From NCBI GenBank assembly GCA_030024065.1, contig JASEIE010000145.1, forward strand, positions 1 to 9,515: DNA of 9,515 nt. The letters run 5' to 3'. Made by a program: the position numbers and the translations under genes. The notes beneath the pieces were generated by a model, which saw nothing but the letters and a program-made list of their open reading frames with translations, did no database searches and had not been told where the DNA came from. This document shows positions 1-8,437 of the stretch, piece by piece. The DNA is from Thermodesulfobacteriota bacterium. GTDB taxonomy: Bacteria > Desulfobacterota > BSN033 > UBA1163. Position 1 is the first letter of the stretch. Every line of letters begins with the position of its first letter.

Positions 1-2902
1 CGCGTTCGCGGATAGATATCATCCAGCTCTTTTCTACCTCACCAGCGAGAAAATGCCCCCTGTATAATTTGATAGCTTTTTGGGTGGACAAAACAGCAGT
101 CTCAATCAATTCTTCCCTCTGCTTGCCATCAACTCCTCCGAGGACCCGCTCGAAGGCCCAAACATCCACCCAGAAATATGCTGGATCAAGCGTTACTCTA
201 CCTTCCCGGTACTCTATTGCCTTCTCATGGCCGATTAACTTACGGAGACGATGCAAGGTCATTTCAAAAGAGTGATGAGCCACATCTCCATCAGCGTCAG
301 GCCAGAGGGCGTCTTCGATTTGGTCTACTATTACCGCATTACCTCCGAAGGCAATCAATACCTTCAGCATGGAGAGAGGCTTCTGTTGAGCCTTTCTGGA
401 GAATTGGATTGGTTTTCCGTCTTTAAACAATTCAAACCTTCCCAGGGTGACTATTTTTATGGGCCATGGCCAGTTCTCTAAATGGAGAGGTGGCTTCTCT
501 GGAGTCAGGTGGCGCTTCCGAATAAGGTCTTGTACATACTCCACTTCAATTCCGGCCTCCAGTGCTTTTTCACAGAGCCTTACCATGGTAGAGGATTGAT
601 AAATGAATGTGTTTAGATAGCCGCCTTCTCTACCGAGACCTAAGGCTTCCCGTAGTGATGTCAAGGAAGGAGCTTCCTCCCCTTGATCAAGAGCAAACAG
701 TGACTTAGCCAGTAAGACCCAAAATTGGAAGATCTTGCTTTTTATCTGCCGTGCAATATTTGAAGCAGAGACAAGATGTTCTGTCGCTTCGTCTCGTTTT
801 CTGAGTTGATTCATCACATGCGCTTTCGCCAGATGGCAGTAAAGCGAACTGAGAGGAGATTCCACATCGATACTCAGTTTCAAAGACATTTCGGCATGAA
901 GAAGGGCTTCCTCCGGGTTTTCCCGGAGCAAAGCTTCTTGCGTTCTCAAGAGATGGTAAAAGCATTTCATCCAGGGTCTTTGTTCTCTCGAGCGTGAAGC
1001 CATTTCCTCCAGTAACTTTCCGGCTATTATAGGATCATTCGCCATCAGGGCGCTTGATACCCCTGCCCCTAACAATGCAAAGTCTGACACATGCATACCC
1101 GTAGTTCGGGATAGTTCAAGTCCATCGAATACAGATTTTAGAGACTTTTCATGCAATCTTATTTGGCTGTAATATGTAGCCTCTATGTATTTGGCAAGTA
1201 TCAGAGCGAATGGTGGGGCATCCCTCGATTGGGCCAATTGTTGTGAAGAGTTCATCACGAGCATCGTTTTTCGGAAATCACCCATGAACATGAGATACTG
1301 CGCCAGGCGGTTTAAGGCGCGAAGTTTTTCCCCTATAAATGAAGAAGTTTCTGCAAGGGAAAAGGCTTTCTCTGTCCATGCCTCGATCTCAGGATGCTGA
1401 GGTTGTCTGTATAACAATGCCATAAACAAATTGGTTGTCACCCGAAGCGCGATCTCTTCGGAAGGGAATCCTTTGAAACGTTGCATCAATTCCTCAAACA
1501 CGGAAATCCATTGATCGAGTGGTTTAAAGTCTTCGAAACCAGATGTTATGGATTCAACAATACCTGACCACGCCAGAAATATCCCTGCTGCATTTTCTTC
1601 AATCCTAAATCTTTGGAAGGCCTTCTTGAAGTAGGGTTGGCTTAGCGAAGGATGAAAGGGCCAACGGCACATACCCATCCAGTAAAGAAGCCATGGGTTG
1701 CTCTCCAGGATATCCATAGGAAGGTTGTTCAACCAATCTTCAAGAGGCCGATACCTGCCATGGGCTACCATCTGTGGGGCATGTTTGGTGATTAAGCGAA
1801 CCAGTCCATCCAAGTCGCTCACATCACGGAGAAGTGAAACAGCGCCCTCTGTCTGGCCTGCTTCTTCAAGAAGGGCGGCTGCCCTGTGGAGCAAAATGGA
1901 CTGGCTCTCCTGGGAGAATGTTTCCTTAGCCCGCACCAATAGAAATTCCCTAAACAAAGGGTGATACTGGTAGACAGGTTCGGCATGGATACGCTTTTCA
2001 GTAAAATAGTTATTTCGACTCAATACAGAGAGAATCATGCCTGCATGAGGAAGACCAGTTAGCTCTTCAGCCATTTTCGCTGTCATCTTGGGCAGGAAGG
2101 CTGTTTTGAGGAAGAACTCTTGTATCTCTTTATCCGTTTTATCAAAGAGTTCTTTTCCAAAATAGTCAATGATCTCCTCCGGTGTGAGCTTGCCGAGCAT
2201 TTGAGGTTCAATGCCCCTCTTCATACTCTCCAGCATCAATATCAGCCCAGCGGCCCATCCATCTGTTGTGTTGTGTAAATGCTGGATGGTCTCCTTTGGT
2301 AGCTTCTGTCGGATTTTTAACCTGATGATTGATCTTGACTCTTCAGGATTCAAACGTAGTTCCTCCCATCCAAGATTACTCATCAGATTATTGGCGCGAG
2401 ATCGAATAAAAGCCGGAGGAGGTTCGGTTCGGCTAATCAGGATGACATTTATTCCTTCAGGAACCCTGGATAGTCCATTGAGGATTATTTCATGAAGAGG
2501 TGAATCCGGTGGTAATTCATGGTAGTTATCAAGGATGAGAGCGGAGGGGATTTTCAGGCGATTGGAGAGATTTTCAAAATATCGTTGGGTAAATATTGGA
2601 ATACCTTGAAGATATTCTGGAGTGAGAAGAGGGAGTAGCTTTCGTTTTCGGGGTGAAGCTCTTTTTGCCGCCAGGCCCAGGTAGTAGAAAAATGTTGGAG
2701 GATCTCGGTCGCCTTCATCTATCTGATACCACAGGCAGGGAAGCTTGCGAGCTTCGAGGTAGCTTGCGATAAGAGTAGTCTTACCTGAGCCAGGAGGACC
2801 TGATACCCAGATCACCGGTCGCTTCCGCATGCGGTCCAGGAGACCAAACAGCCGCTTCCTGGGAAAAACCTCTGTGATGATAGGACGGGTTATTTTACTC
2901 AT
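1..2902 (-). CDS. Large MalT-like STAND ATPase regulator with C-terminal OmpR/SARP-type winged helix (partial, C terminus beyond window)
   Basis: I translated the minus strand from the ATG at 2902 and found one uninterrupted frame of 967 codons running off the left edge. Residues 35-43 (GPPGSGKTT) are a Walker A motif, 121-126 (ALILDN) a Walker B, 154-161 (ILISRTEP) a sensor-like strand, and 213-220 (TDGWAAGL) a signature of the MalT/LuxR-LAL group. A long helical, TPR-like region follows, roughly 250-800. Residues about 816-915, starting IKIVTLGRFELFKDGKPI and containing ALWPDADGD and TLHRLRKLIG, match an OmpR/SARP winged helix; the start of a BTAD-like region follows to the edge. By family it should be an ATP-switched, ligand- or partner-sensing transcription activator in the cytoplasm; its targets are unknown. 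The start is the first ATG after an in-frame TAG 18 nt upstream; no Shine-Dalgarno is visible. It follows atpC by 391 bp on the same strand, but a functional link is unproven. Confidence 0.88.
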   Translation of the reverse strand, partial: MSKITRPIITEVFPRKRLFGLLDRMRKRPVIWVSGPPGSGKTTLIASYLEARKLPCLWYQIDEGDRDPPTFFYYLGLAAKRASPRKRKLLPLLTPEYLQGIPIFTQRYFENLSNRLKIPSALILDNYHELPPDSPLHEIILNGLSRVPEGINVILISRTEPPPAFIRSRANNLMSNLGWEELRLNPEESRSIIRLKIRQKLPKETIQHLHNTTDGWAAGLILMLESMKRGIEPQMLGKLTPEEIIDYFGKELFDKTDKEIQEFFLKTAFLPKMTAKMAEELTGLPHAGMILSVLSRNNYFTEKRIHAEPVYQYHPLFREFLLVRAKETFSQESQSILLHRAAALLEEAGQTEGAVSLLRDVSDLDGLVRLITKHAPQMVAHGRYRPLEDWLNNLPMDILESNPWLLYWMGMCRWPFHPSLSQPYFKKAFQRFRIEENAAGIFLAWSGIVESITSGFEDFKPLDQWISVFEELMQRFKGFPSEEIALRVTTNLFMALLYRQPQHPEIEAWTEKAFSLAETSSFIGEKLRALNRLAQYLMFMGDFRKTMLVMNSSQQLAQSRDAPPFALILAKYIEATYYSQIRLHEKSLKSVFDGLELSRTTGMHVSDFALLGAGVSSALMANDPIIAGKLLEEMASRSREQRPWMKCFYHLLRTQEALLRENPEEALLHAEMSLKLSIDVESPLSSLYCHLAKAHVMNQLRKRDEATEHLVSASNIARQIKSKIFQFWVLLAKSLFALDQGEEAPSLTSLREALGLGREGGYLNTFIYQSSTMVRLCEKALEAGIEVEYVQDLIRKRHLTPEKPPLHLENWPWPIKIVTLGRFELFKDGKPIQFSRKAQQKPLSMLKVLIAFGGNAVIVDQIEDALWPDADGDVAHHSFEMTLHRLRKLIGHEKAIEYREGRVTLDPAYFWVDVWAFERVLGGVDGKQREELIETAVLSTQKAIKLYRGHFLAGEVEKSWMISIRER

Positions 2903-2910
2903 ATCTATAA

Positions 2911-2936
2911 AAGTGAACTAAAGTTTATAAGTGAAC
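2911..2936 (-). promoter_or_regulatory. Pair of 8-bp direct repeats ahead of the regulator, candidate operator
   Basis: On the minus strand the octamer GTTCACTT occurs twice, at 2936-2929 and 2918-2911, with an 18-bp period, and each copy is followed by an AT stretch ending in TATA. The nearer copy ends 8 bp before the start codon at 2902. OmpR- and SARP-type winged helices usually bind direct repeats, so autoregulation by the gene's own product is plausible. This is inference from position and repeat form; the gap is AT-rich and chance is possible. Confidence 0.3.
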
Positions 2937-2983
2937 AAAAGTGCCTAACATTCTAAGATGAGGAGTCCTTTGTACAAGACCAG

Positions 2984-3010
2984 TCTATAAAACCTGTATG
3001 GAGGAGTCAA
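2984..3010 (-). promoter_or_regulatory. Weak sigma-70-like promoter candidate for the regulator
   Basis: On the minus strand TTGACT (3010-3005) and TATAGA (2989-2984) are separated by 15 bp, shorter than the usual 16-18 bp. They lie about 80 bp upstream of the regulator ATG and downstream of the heptad array, where a separate promoter for the regulator would be expected. Support rests only on the two hexamers. Confidence 0.2.
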
Positions 3011-3017
3011 CTAAATT

Positions 3018-3122
3018 GGAGGATAGAAAGTAGAAGGTGGAAGGTGGAAGGTGAAAGGTGGAGGGTGAGAAGTGGGAAATGTGAAATGGGAAATCGAAAG
3101 TGGGAAGTGGAAAATGGAAAGA
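3018..3122. repeat. Degenerate tandem array of 7-bp purine units (15 units), possible Rho loading site
   Basis: The plus strand can be cut into 15 consecutive heptamers with no phase slip, consensus close to GGAARGT: for example AGAAGGT, GGAAGGT (twice), GAAAGGT, GGAGGGT, GGGAAAT (twice), GGGAAGT. A T closes 14 of 15 units and nearly everything else is purine. Read as minus-strand RNA the 105 nt contain by hand count 47 C, 42 U, 15 A and 1 G. C-rich, G-poor RNA after an operon is what Rho uses as a rut site, so the array may end atp transcription. The repeat is directly visible; the function is inference. No long frame here looks coding. Confidence 0.85.
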
Positions 3123-3126
3123 AGCT

Positions 3127-3213
3127 TCACTGCCCGCCGGAGAGTTTGAGGCGGGTGATGGCACGGAGCAGGGCCAATCTTCCTCGATCAATGTCAATAT
3201 CCGGGGTTCTTTT
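3127..3213 (-). pseudogene. Relic resembling the C-terminal tail of an ATP synthase epsilon subunit
   Basis: The minus-strand frame ending with TGA at 3129-3127 reads KRTPDIDIDRGRLALLRAI followed by TRLKLSGGQ. This resembles the end of epsilon subunits, which often have a DIDxxRAxxALRRAxxRLKVA-type helix. Against the intact atpC just upstream, ALLRAITRLK aligns with residues 119-128, [10 protein letters not shown] (6 of 10 identical). The frame is closed upstream by a TAG at about position 3260 and has no good start or ribosome site, so it cannot make a full epsilon. Possible origins are an old partial duplication of atpC or the remains of an earlier epsilon gene. A chance similarity is not excluded because the match is short. 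Confidence 0.4.
3133..3155 (-). other. GC-rich stem-loop downstream of atpC
   Basis: CCCGCC (3133-3138) pairs with GGCGGG (3150-3155) around an 11-nt loop. In the minus-strand transcript it is followed by a pyrimidine-rich region but not by a U-run, so it is not a canonical intrinsic terminator. It could protect the 3' end of the atp mRNA or act together with the C-rich heptad array just downstream. It overlaps the epsilon-tail relic, so the pairing may also be a by-product of that sequence. Confidence 0.35.
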
Positions 3214-3293
3214 AGCCAAACTTTTTTTCGTGGAGTTACTTTGGGTAAAAACAGGTGAGGACGACTACCAGAATGAGGTGAGAAAAATTGTAT

Positions 3294-3719
3294 TTAGGCA
3301 ACCCTTGGTGGTTTATGGCGCTTTTTCTCAGCCACCTTCAGTCTGGCTAAAGAGCGACGCAGGGCGGCCTCAGCGACAGCCGCATCGACGGTAAGGGGAA
3401 CTGCCTTCATGGTTTCTTGAGCACGCCTCTTCGCTTCCTCTGCGCGAGCGATATCAATTTCATCAACGCGTTCACAGGCATCGGCCAAGATAATCACTTT
3501 ATCAGGACGAACTTCCAAAAAGCCGCCGCTGATGGCGAAGAATTCTTCTTCCTTATCTTTTCTGATCAGTATATCTCCGGGCTGAAGCATGGTCATCAAA
3601 GGGGCATGATGGGGAAGAATGCCCAATTGTCCCTCTACTCCCCAGGCAATTACCGCGCTGACATCCTCAGAGAAGACCATTCTCTCTGCAGTGACAATCT
3701 CTAATCTGAATGTTGCCAT
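3294..3719 (-). CDS. atpC: F-type ATP synthase epsilon subunit
   Basis: This 141-residue protein belongs to the central stalk of F1: it binds gamma and the c ring, and its C-terminal helices can act as an inhibitory latch. The N-terminal beta-sandwich spans about residues 1-85, with the hallmark stretches [14 protein letters not shown] (7-20), [15 protein letters not shown] (27-41) and [12 protein letters not shown] (64-75). The C-terminal helical hairpin (about 88-132) contains [15 protein letters not shown] and [10 protein letters not shown]. Length is normal for the family. The ATG is preceded by a modest GAGAG ribosome site a few bases upstream. It is the last gene of the operon, 99 nt after atpD, with a repeat-like hairpin between them. 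No damage is visible. Confidence 0.97.
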   Translation of the reverse strand: MATFRLEIVTAERMVFSEDVSAVIAWGVEGQLGILPHHAPLMTMLQPGDILIRKDKEEEFFAISGGFLEVRPDKVIILADACERVDEIDIARAEEAKRRAQETMKAVPLTVDAAVAEAALRRSLARLKVAEKKRHKPPRVA

Positions 3720-3759
3720 ACTCTCAGTTTTTCTTAATCTTATCCCCTAAAGGAAAAAA

Positions 3760-3802
3760 GATTGCTTCTCCCGCCTTGGCGGGATCGGAATGACATTATG
3801 TC
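3760..3802. repeat. Palindromic intergenic element between atpD and atpC
   Basis: TCCCGCC (3769-3775) and GGCGGGA (3778-3784) form a perfect 7-bp inverted repeat with a TT centre, followed by GACATTATGTC (3792-3802), a 5-bp inverted repeat around one T. The flanks AGATTGCTTC (3760-3769) and GGAATGAC resemble a dispersed intergenic repeat of environmental bacteria with ends like AGATTGCTTC and GCAATGACA; that comparison is from memory. In the atp transcript the stem is followed by U6 (3759-3754), but only after 9 intervening bases, so it is not a standard terminator. It may attenuate or stabilise the message before atpC. Confidence 0.5.
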
Positions 3803-3818
3803 GAGAGCGAGGAGGAGA

Positions 3819-5285
<1,467 letters not shown>

Positions 5286-5297
5286 TTAAGTTATGGG

Positions 5298-5342
5298 CCA
5301 CAGGCTTGCCCTGCACCATTACGGTACAGGGCTTGCCCGTGG
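5298..5342. repeat. Long inverted repeat just after atpG
   Basis: The arms at 5298-5317 and 5323-5342 are 20 nt each with a 5-nt loop (ATTAC); 16 of 20 positions are complementary and the interior AA/TT positions are the main mismatch. The arms also share the direct motif GGCTTGCCC. It begins 8 nt after the atpG stop codon in the transcript. No U-run follows, so it is not a simple terminator. It looks like a REP-type palindromic element that could stabilise upstream mRNA or be a processing point before atpD. Confidence 0.6.
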
Positions 5343-5350
5343 GGCTCCAC

Positions 5351-6211
5351 TTATGTCGTTAAAGCCTCAGCCCCTCCGCTGATATCACAAATCTCCTTTG
5401 TGATCATCTCCTGTCTTGCTTTATTCAATGATAAGGTTAAATCTTTGATCAGATCTTCAGCATTGTCGCCTGCATTACGCATCGCTACCATCCGTGCGGA
5501 TTGTTCACTGGCAATGAGCTCAAGAACAGCGTGATAAACCTCCATCTCTACAAATCGGGGTAACAATTCATTCAAAACCGAAAAAGGATCAGGCTCATAA
5601 ATATATTCCGCCACCTGTCCCGGAGGAAGCTTTGCTGGCTCAATCGGAAGCAAAGCTTCTATCGTAGGTCTCTGCAGCATGGTACTGATAAAACGGGGAT
5701 AGGCAAGATAGATTAAATCAGCCTCACCCTTGCTGTAGTCATCCATCACAACCCTTGAGATGGGCATGGTTTCCAGGATGGTGGCTCGGTCGCTGATCCC
5801 GGCGAATTCAGCACGGACATCCAGTTTGGCAATACGAGCGAGAGCTCTCGCCTTACGACCTACCGTAATCACGGTCACAGGAACCTTTTGTCCCAGGATA
5901 AACTCAGCCATAAGCCGATTCAAGTTCGTATTCAAACCGCCACATAATCCTCGATCAGTACCGATGTGGACAATGGCGATTTTTTTTGCTTCCCGTTTCT
6001 GCAGTAAGGGAAGGATTTTCCCCTTGATACGGGGTTCGATGGCAAGATCAGCAATCACCTGGCGTATTTTTTCAGTATAAGGCCGGCCGGCCAGCGCTCG
6101 TTGTTGTGTTCTTCGCATTTTGGCGGTCGCCACCATCTCCATGGCGCGGACTATCTTGGTGGTACCCTGGATACTACGGATGCGGCGGCGTAAGGCTTGA
6201 ATGTTCGCCAT
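5351..6211 (-). CDS. atpG: F-type ATP synthase gamma subunit
   Basis: This 286-residue protein is the rotating central shaft that links the c ring to the alpha3-beta3 head. The N-terminal coiled-coil helix reads MANIQALRRRIRSIQGTTKI with AMEMVATAKMRR at 23-34; the conserved Rossmann-like segment TDRGLCGGLNTNLNR lies at 85-99; and the C-terminal helix contains MRNAGDNAEDLI and NKARQEMITKEI, ending GGAEAL as in the family. Length is normal. The ATG starts 1 nt after the atpA TAG stop, with AAGGAA inside the end of atpA as ribosome site, so the two genes are probably translationally coupled. Confidence 0.98.
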   Translation of the reverse strand: MANIQALRRRIRSIQGTTKIVRAMEMVATAKMRRTQQRALAGRPYTEKIRQVIADLAIEPRIKGKILPLLQKREAKKIAIVHIGTDRGLCGGLNTNLNRLMAEFILGQKVPVTVITVGRKARALARIAKLDVRAEFAGISDRATILETMPISRVVMDDYSKGEADLIYLAYPRFISTMLQRPTIEALLPIEPAKLPPGQVAEYIYEPDPFSVLNELLPRFVEMEVYHAVLELIASEQSARMVAMRNAGDNAEDLIKDLTLSLNKARQEMITKEICDISGGAEALTT

Positions 6212-6212
6212 T

Positions 6213-7724
6213 CTACAAAGTGGTTCCTTGCTTGAACTGGGTGATTGCTGCTTTCAAAAGATTATCCGTTTCAGCCTTTATCTCAAACTCCCCATTGATC
6301 TTTTTCTCTATCTCAGGGTGATTCGTCTCCATAAAACGGTGGAAATTTTCTTCCCAGGCGATCACCTTTTCTATCGCAACATCATCGAGATAACCATTGG
6401 TGACAGCATAAAGAATGCTTGCCTGCTTCCCGAGAGACATCGGGGTATATATGGGTTGTTTCAATATCTCGGTAATGCGGCGGCCACGCTCCAGTTGATC
6501 CCTGGTCGCCTTATCCAATTCTTCACTACCAAACTTCGCAAAAGCTTCTAATTCACGAAACTGAGCCAACTCCAATCTTAGCCTTCCGGCTACTTGTCTC
6601 ATCGCTTTTCTTTGAGCCGAGCCACCCACCCGGGATACGGATAATCCCACATTGATGGCCGGACGAATTCCGGCATTGAATAGATCTGGCTCAAGATAGA
6701 TCTGCCCGTCCGTGATGGAAATGACATTGGTGGGGATATAAGCGGAGATATCTCCAATCTGAGTCTCAATGATTGGCAAAGCCGTCAGCGAACCGCCCCC
6801 ATGTTCTGGAGCTAATTTGGCAGCCCTCTCTAAAAGCCGGCTATGGAGATAAAAAATGTCTCCAGGATAAGCCTCTCTTCCCGGCGGACGGCGCAACAAC
6901 AGGGAAAGCTGGCGGTAAGCCCAGGCATGCTTATAAAGGTCGTCATAGAGAATCAAAGCATCTTTCCCCTGCTCCATAAACTCCTCACCTATCGCGCAGC
7001 CGGCATAGGGAGCGATATATTGGAGTGGAGCCGGGTCCGAAGCATCCGCTCCTACAATGATCGTATATTCCATCGCTCCATATTTCTCGAGAATCGCTAT
7101 GGCCTGAGCCACTTTGGATGTTTTCTGGCCTATGGCGACATAGATGCAAATCAGATTTTGACCCTTCTGGGCAATGATACTGTCAAGGACAATGGCCGAC
7201 TTACCGGTAAATCGGTCACCGATAATCAGCTCACGCTGGCCTCGGCCAATAGGGATCATACTATCGATTGCCTTAATCCCCGTCATGACGGGTGTATTGA
7301 CCGGTGCTCTCTTTGTTACATCTGGCGCCACTCTCTCTACGGGACGAGTCTTCTCTGCCTTAATGGGTCCCTTACCGTCGAGGGGACGCCCCAGAGGGTC
7401 AACCACCCTTCCTATGAGGGCATCTCCCACGGGGACCTCGATGACTCGACCTGTCGCTTTGACCTCATCCCCCTCTTTGATCTTGCTGCAATCCCCAAGG
7501 ACAACAGCACCAACATTATCCTCTTCCAAGTTTAAAGCCAGACCCGTAATATCATGGGGGAATTGAAGCAATTCATTGTAGGCGGCCTCCCCTAACCCAT
7601 GGACGCGGGCGATGCCATCCCCGACTTCGATGACTGTACCCACATTGGTTACGGTTACAGCGGCAACAAAACGCTCAATTTGCTCTTTAATTACAGAAAC
7701 AATATCTTGTTCGCGGGTTGCCAT
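6213..7724 (-). CDS. atpA: F-type ATP synthase alpha subunit
   Basis: Three copies alternate with beta in F1; alpha carries the non-catalytic nucleotide sites and the arginine finger. I place the start at the ATG at 7724 (MATREQDI), giving 503 residues, because GAGAGGGG lies just upstream; the frame could extend 12 codons to a TTG at 7760, which lacks a ribosome site and lies in a hairpin arm. Recognisable are [17 protein letters not shown] (28-44), the P-loop GDRFTGKS (169-176), YVAIGQK (195-201), [19 protein letters not shown] (278-296) and [10 protein letters not shown] with the arginine finger R365. Odd points: the P-loop is normally GDRQTGKT, so F172 replaces the usual Gln and S176 the usual Thr; KHAWAYRQ (265-272) differs from the common KQAVAYRQ. 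The rest is intact. Confidence 0.98.
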   Translation of the reverse strand: MATREQDIVSVIKEQIERFVAAVTVTNVGTVIEVGDGIARVHGLGEAAYNELLQFPHDITGLALNLEEDNVGAVVLGDCSKIKEGDEVKATGRVIEVPVGDALIGRVVDPLGRPLDGKGPIKAEKTRPVERVAPDVTKRAPVNTPVMTGIKAIDSMIPIGRGQRELIIGDRFTGKSAIVLDSIIAQKGQNLICIYVAIGQKTSKVAQAIAILEKYGAMEYTIIVGADASDPAPLQYIAPYAGCAIGEEFMEQGKDALILYDDLYKHAWAYRQLSLLLRRPPGREAYPGDIFYLHSRLLERAAKLAPEHGGGSLTALPIIETQIGDISAYIPTNVISITDGQIYLEPDLFNAGIRPAINVGLSVSRVGGSAQRKAMRQVAGRLRLELAQFRELEAFAKFGSEELDKATRDQLERGRRITEILKQPIYTPMSLGKQASILYAVTNGYLDDVAIEKVIAWEENFHRFMETNHPEIEKKINGEFEIKAETDNLLKAAITQFKQGTTL

Positions 7725-7755
7725 CTTAACCCCTCTCTTATTTAAAAAGTCAATG

Positions 7756-7839
7756 GTCAAAAGGTAACGGTTAAGATGCTCGTTTCGTTAAAGGGTTATG
7801 GTATTAGTCTTCAAAATCTTTTAACCGTAACCCTTTGAC
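7756..7839. repeat. Long imperfect inverted repeat between atpH and atpA, with an alternative inner pairing
   Basis: The arm GTCAAAAGGTAACGGTTAAG (7756-7775, continuing to 7777) is an imperfect inverted copy of 7816-7839, with two substitutions and two extra A bases; one substitution gives a G-U pair in the transcript. The 38-nt loop contains AAAGGGTTATGG (7790-7801), which matches the complement of 7825-7836 at 11 of 12 positions, so the 7816-7839 arm can pair in two mutually exclusive ways. The structure ends about 20 nt before the atpA ribosome site. The whole atpH-atpA gap (7725-7889) holds no ORF I can support. Confidence 0.6.
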
Positions 7840-7889
7840 TCTTTACCAAACTGGCTTCCTAACCTTTACCCACAAACTACGGACAATTT

Positions 7890-8429
7890 CTATCTTCCCG
7901 CCTCAACCAAACTTCTTCTCAAGGTTTCTAATTTCTGATGTATGCTGGCGTCAATAAGCGTATCACCAATCCGGGCAATGAATCCCCCGATGATTGAGGG
8001 GTCTACCTGAGCGTCAATGACTACCTTACGTTTTACGATTTCTGCAAGGCGGCGGGAAATCGCCTCGCCCTCCTCGTCACCCAAAGGCAATGCAGTAGTC
8101 ACTTTAGCACGTTCGATACCACGATGAAAATCCAGCAAAGAATTATACTGTTGGTATATATCGCCGCCACGCCTTAGTATTCCTTTACTGACCAGAAGAA
8201 GAGTTAGGTTAAAGGGAAGGGGGTTGATCTCCCCCAGTCGCTTCTCCAAAAGACTTTTCTTAGCGGGGAAGGGAAGCCGAGGGTTTTGCAGCAAAGCCAT
8301 GAGTTCTTCATCTTTTGCTAAATCGGCTATTTTTCTCAAGCCTTGTTGCCAGCTCTCGAGCTCATTTCTTTCCACGGCTAGATCGAAAGCAGCCTGGGCA
8401 TAGCGTTTACCAGAAGTTATTTTAGGCAT
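7890..8429 (-). CDS. atpH: F-type ATP synthase delta subunit
   Basis: This 179-residue protein sits on top of F1 and joins it to the b-subunit peripheral stalk (the equivalent of mitochondrial OSCP). The N-terminal helical domain begins KRYAQAAFDLAVERNELESW (residues 8-27) and includes LLQNPRLPFPAKKSLL. The C-terminal part has the family signature GGFIARIGDTLIDASIHQKL followed by LETLRRSL. Length is as expected. It starts 8 nt after the atpF stop with only a weak GAGAG upstream, which suggests coupling to atpF translation. Confidence 0.96.
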   Translation of the reverse strand: MPKITSGKRYAQAAFDLAVERNELESWQQGLRKIADLAKDEELMALLQNPRLPFPAKKSLLEKRLGEINPLPFNLTLLLVSKGILRRGGDIYQQYNSLLDFHRGIERAKVTTALPLGDEEGEAISRRLAEIVKRKVVIDAQVDPSIIGGFIARIGDTLIDASIHQKLETLRRSLVEAGR

Positions 8430-8437
8430 CTCTCAGG

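Noticed and set aside
211..2495. Several plus-strand frames of 70 to 95 codons
   Set aside because: All are antisense to the continuous regulator gene and have no recognisable motif or ribosome site.
1..2902. The regulator as a pseudogene, because only short closed frames are obvious in this region
   Set aside because: Codon-by-codon translation from 2902 to 2 on the minus strand shows no stop or frameshift; the frame simply lacks its end in the window.
3018..3122. CRISPR array
   Set aside because: Units are 7 bp with no spacers, so it is a simple tandem repeat.
2985..3197. A 70-codon minus-strand frame rich in Ser, Pro and Phe
   Set aside because: Its body is the translation of the 7-bp tandem array (repeated FHxP-like residues), with no ribosome site and no family resemblance.
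3044..3394. A 116-codon plus-strand frame across the heptad array and the end of atpC
   Set aside because: It begins inside the repeat and runs antisense to atpC; composition is set by the repeat.
3754..3784. Intrinsic terminator between atpD and atpC
   Set aside because: The stem is good, but the U6 run starts 9 nt after it rather than immediately, and an essential gene follows.
6843..7535. A 230-codon plus-strand open frame opposite atpA
   Set aside because: It lies wholly antisense to a clear atpA, and its translation has no recognisable domain and looks like a shadow of alpha-subunit codons.
7725..7760. A longer atpA start at TTG 7760
   Set aside because: The extra 12 residues do not resemble alpha N termini, no ribosome site precedes them, and the ATG at 7724 has a good one.
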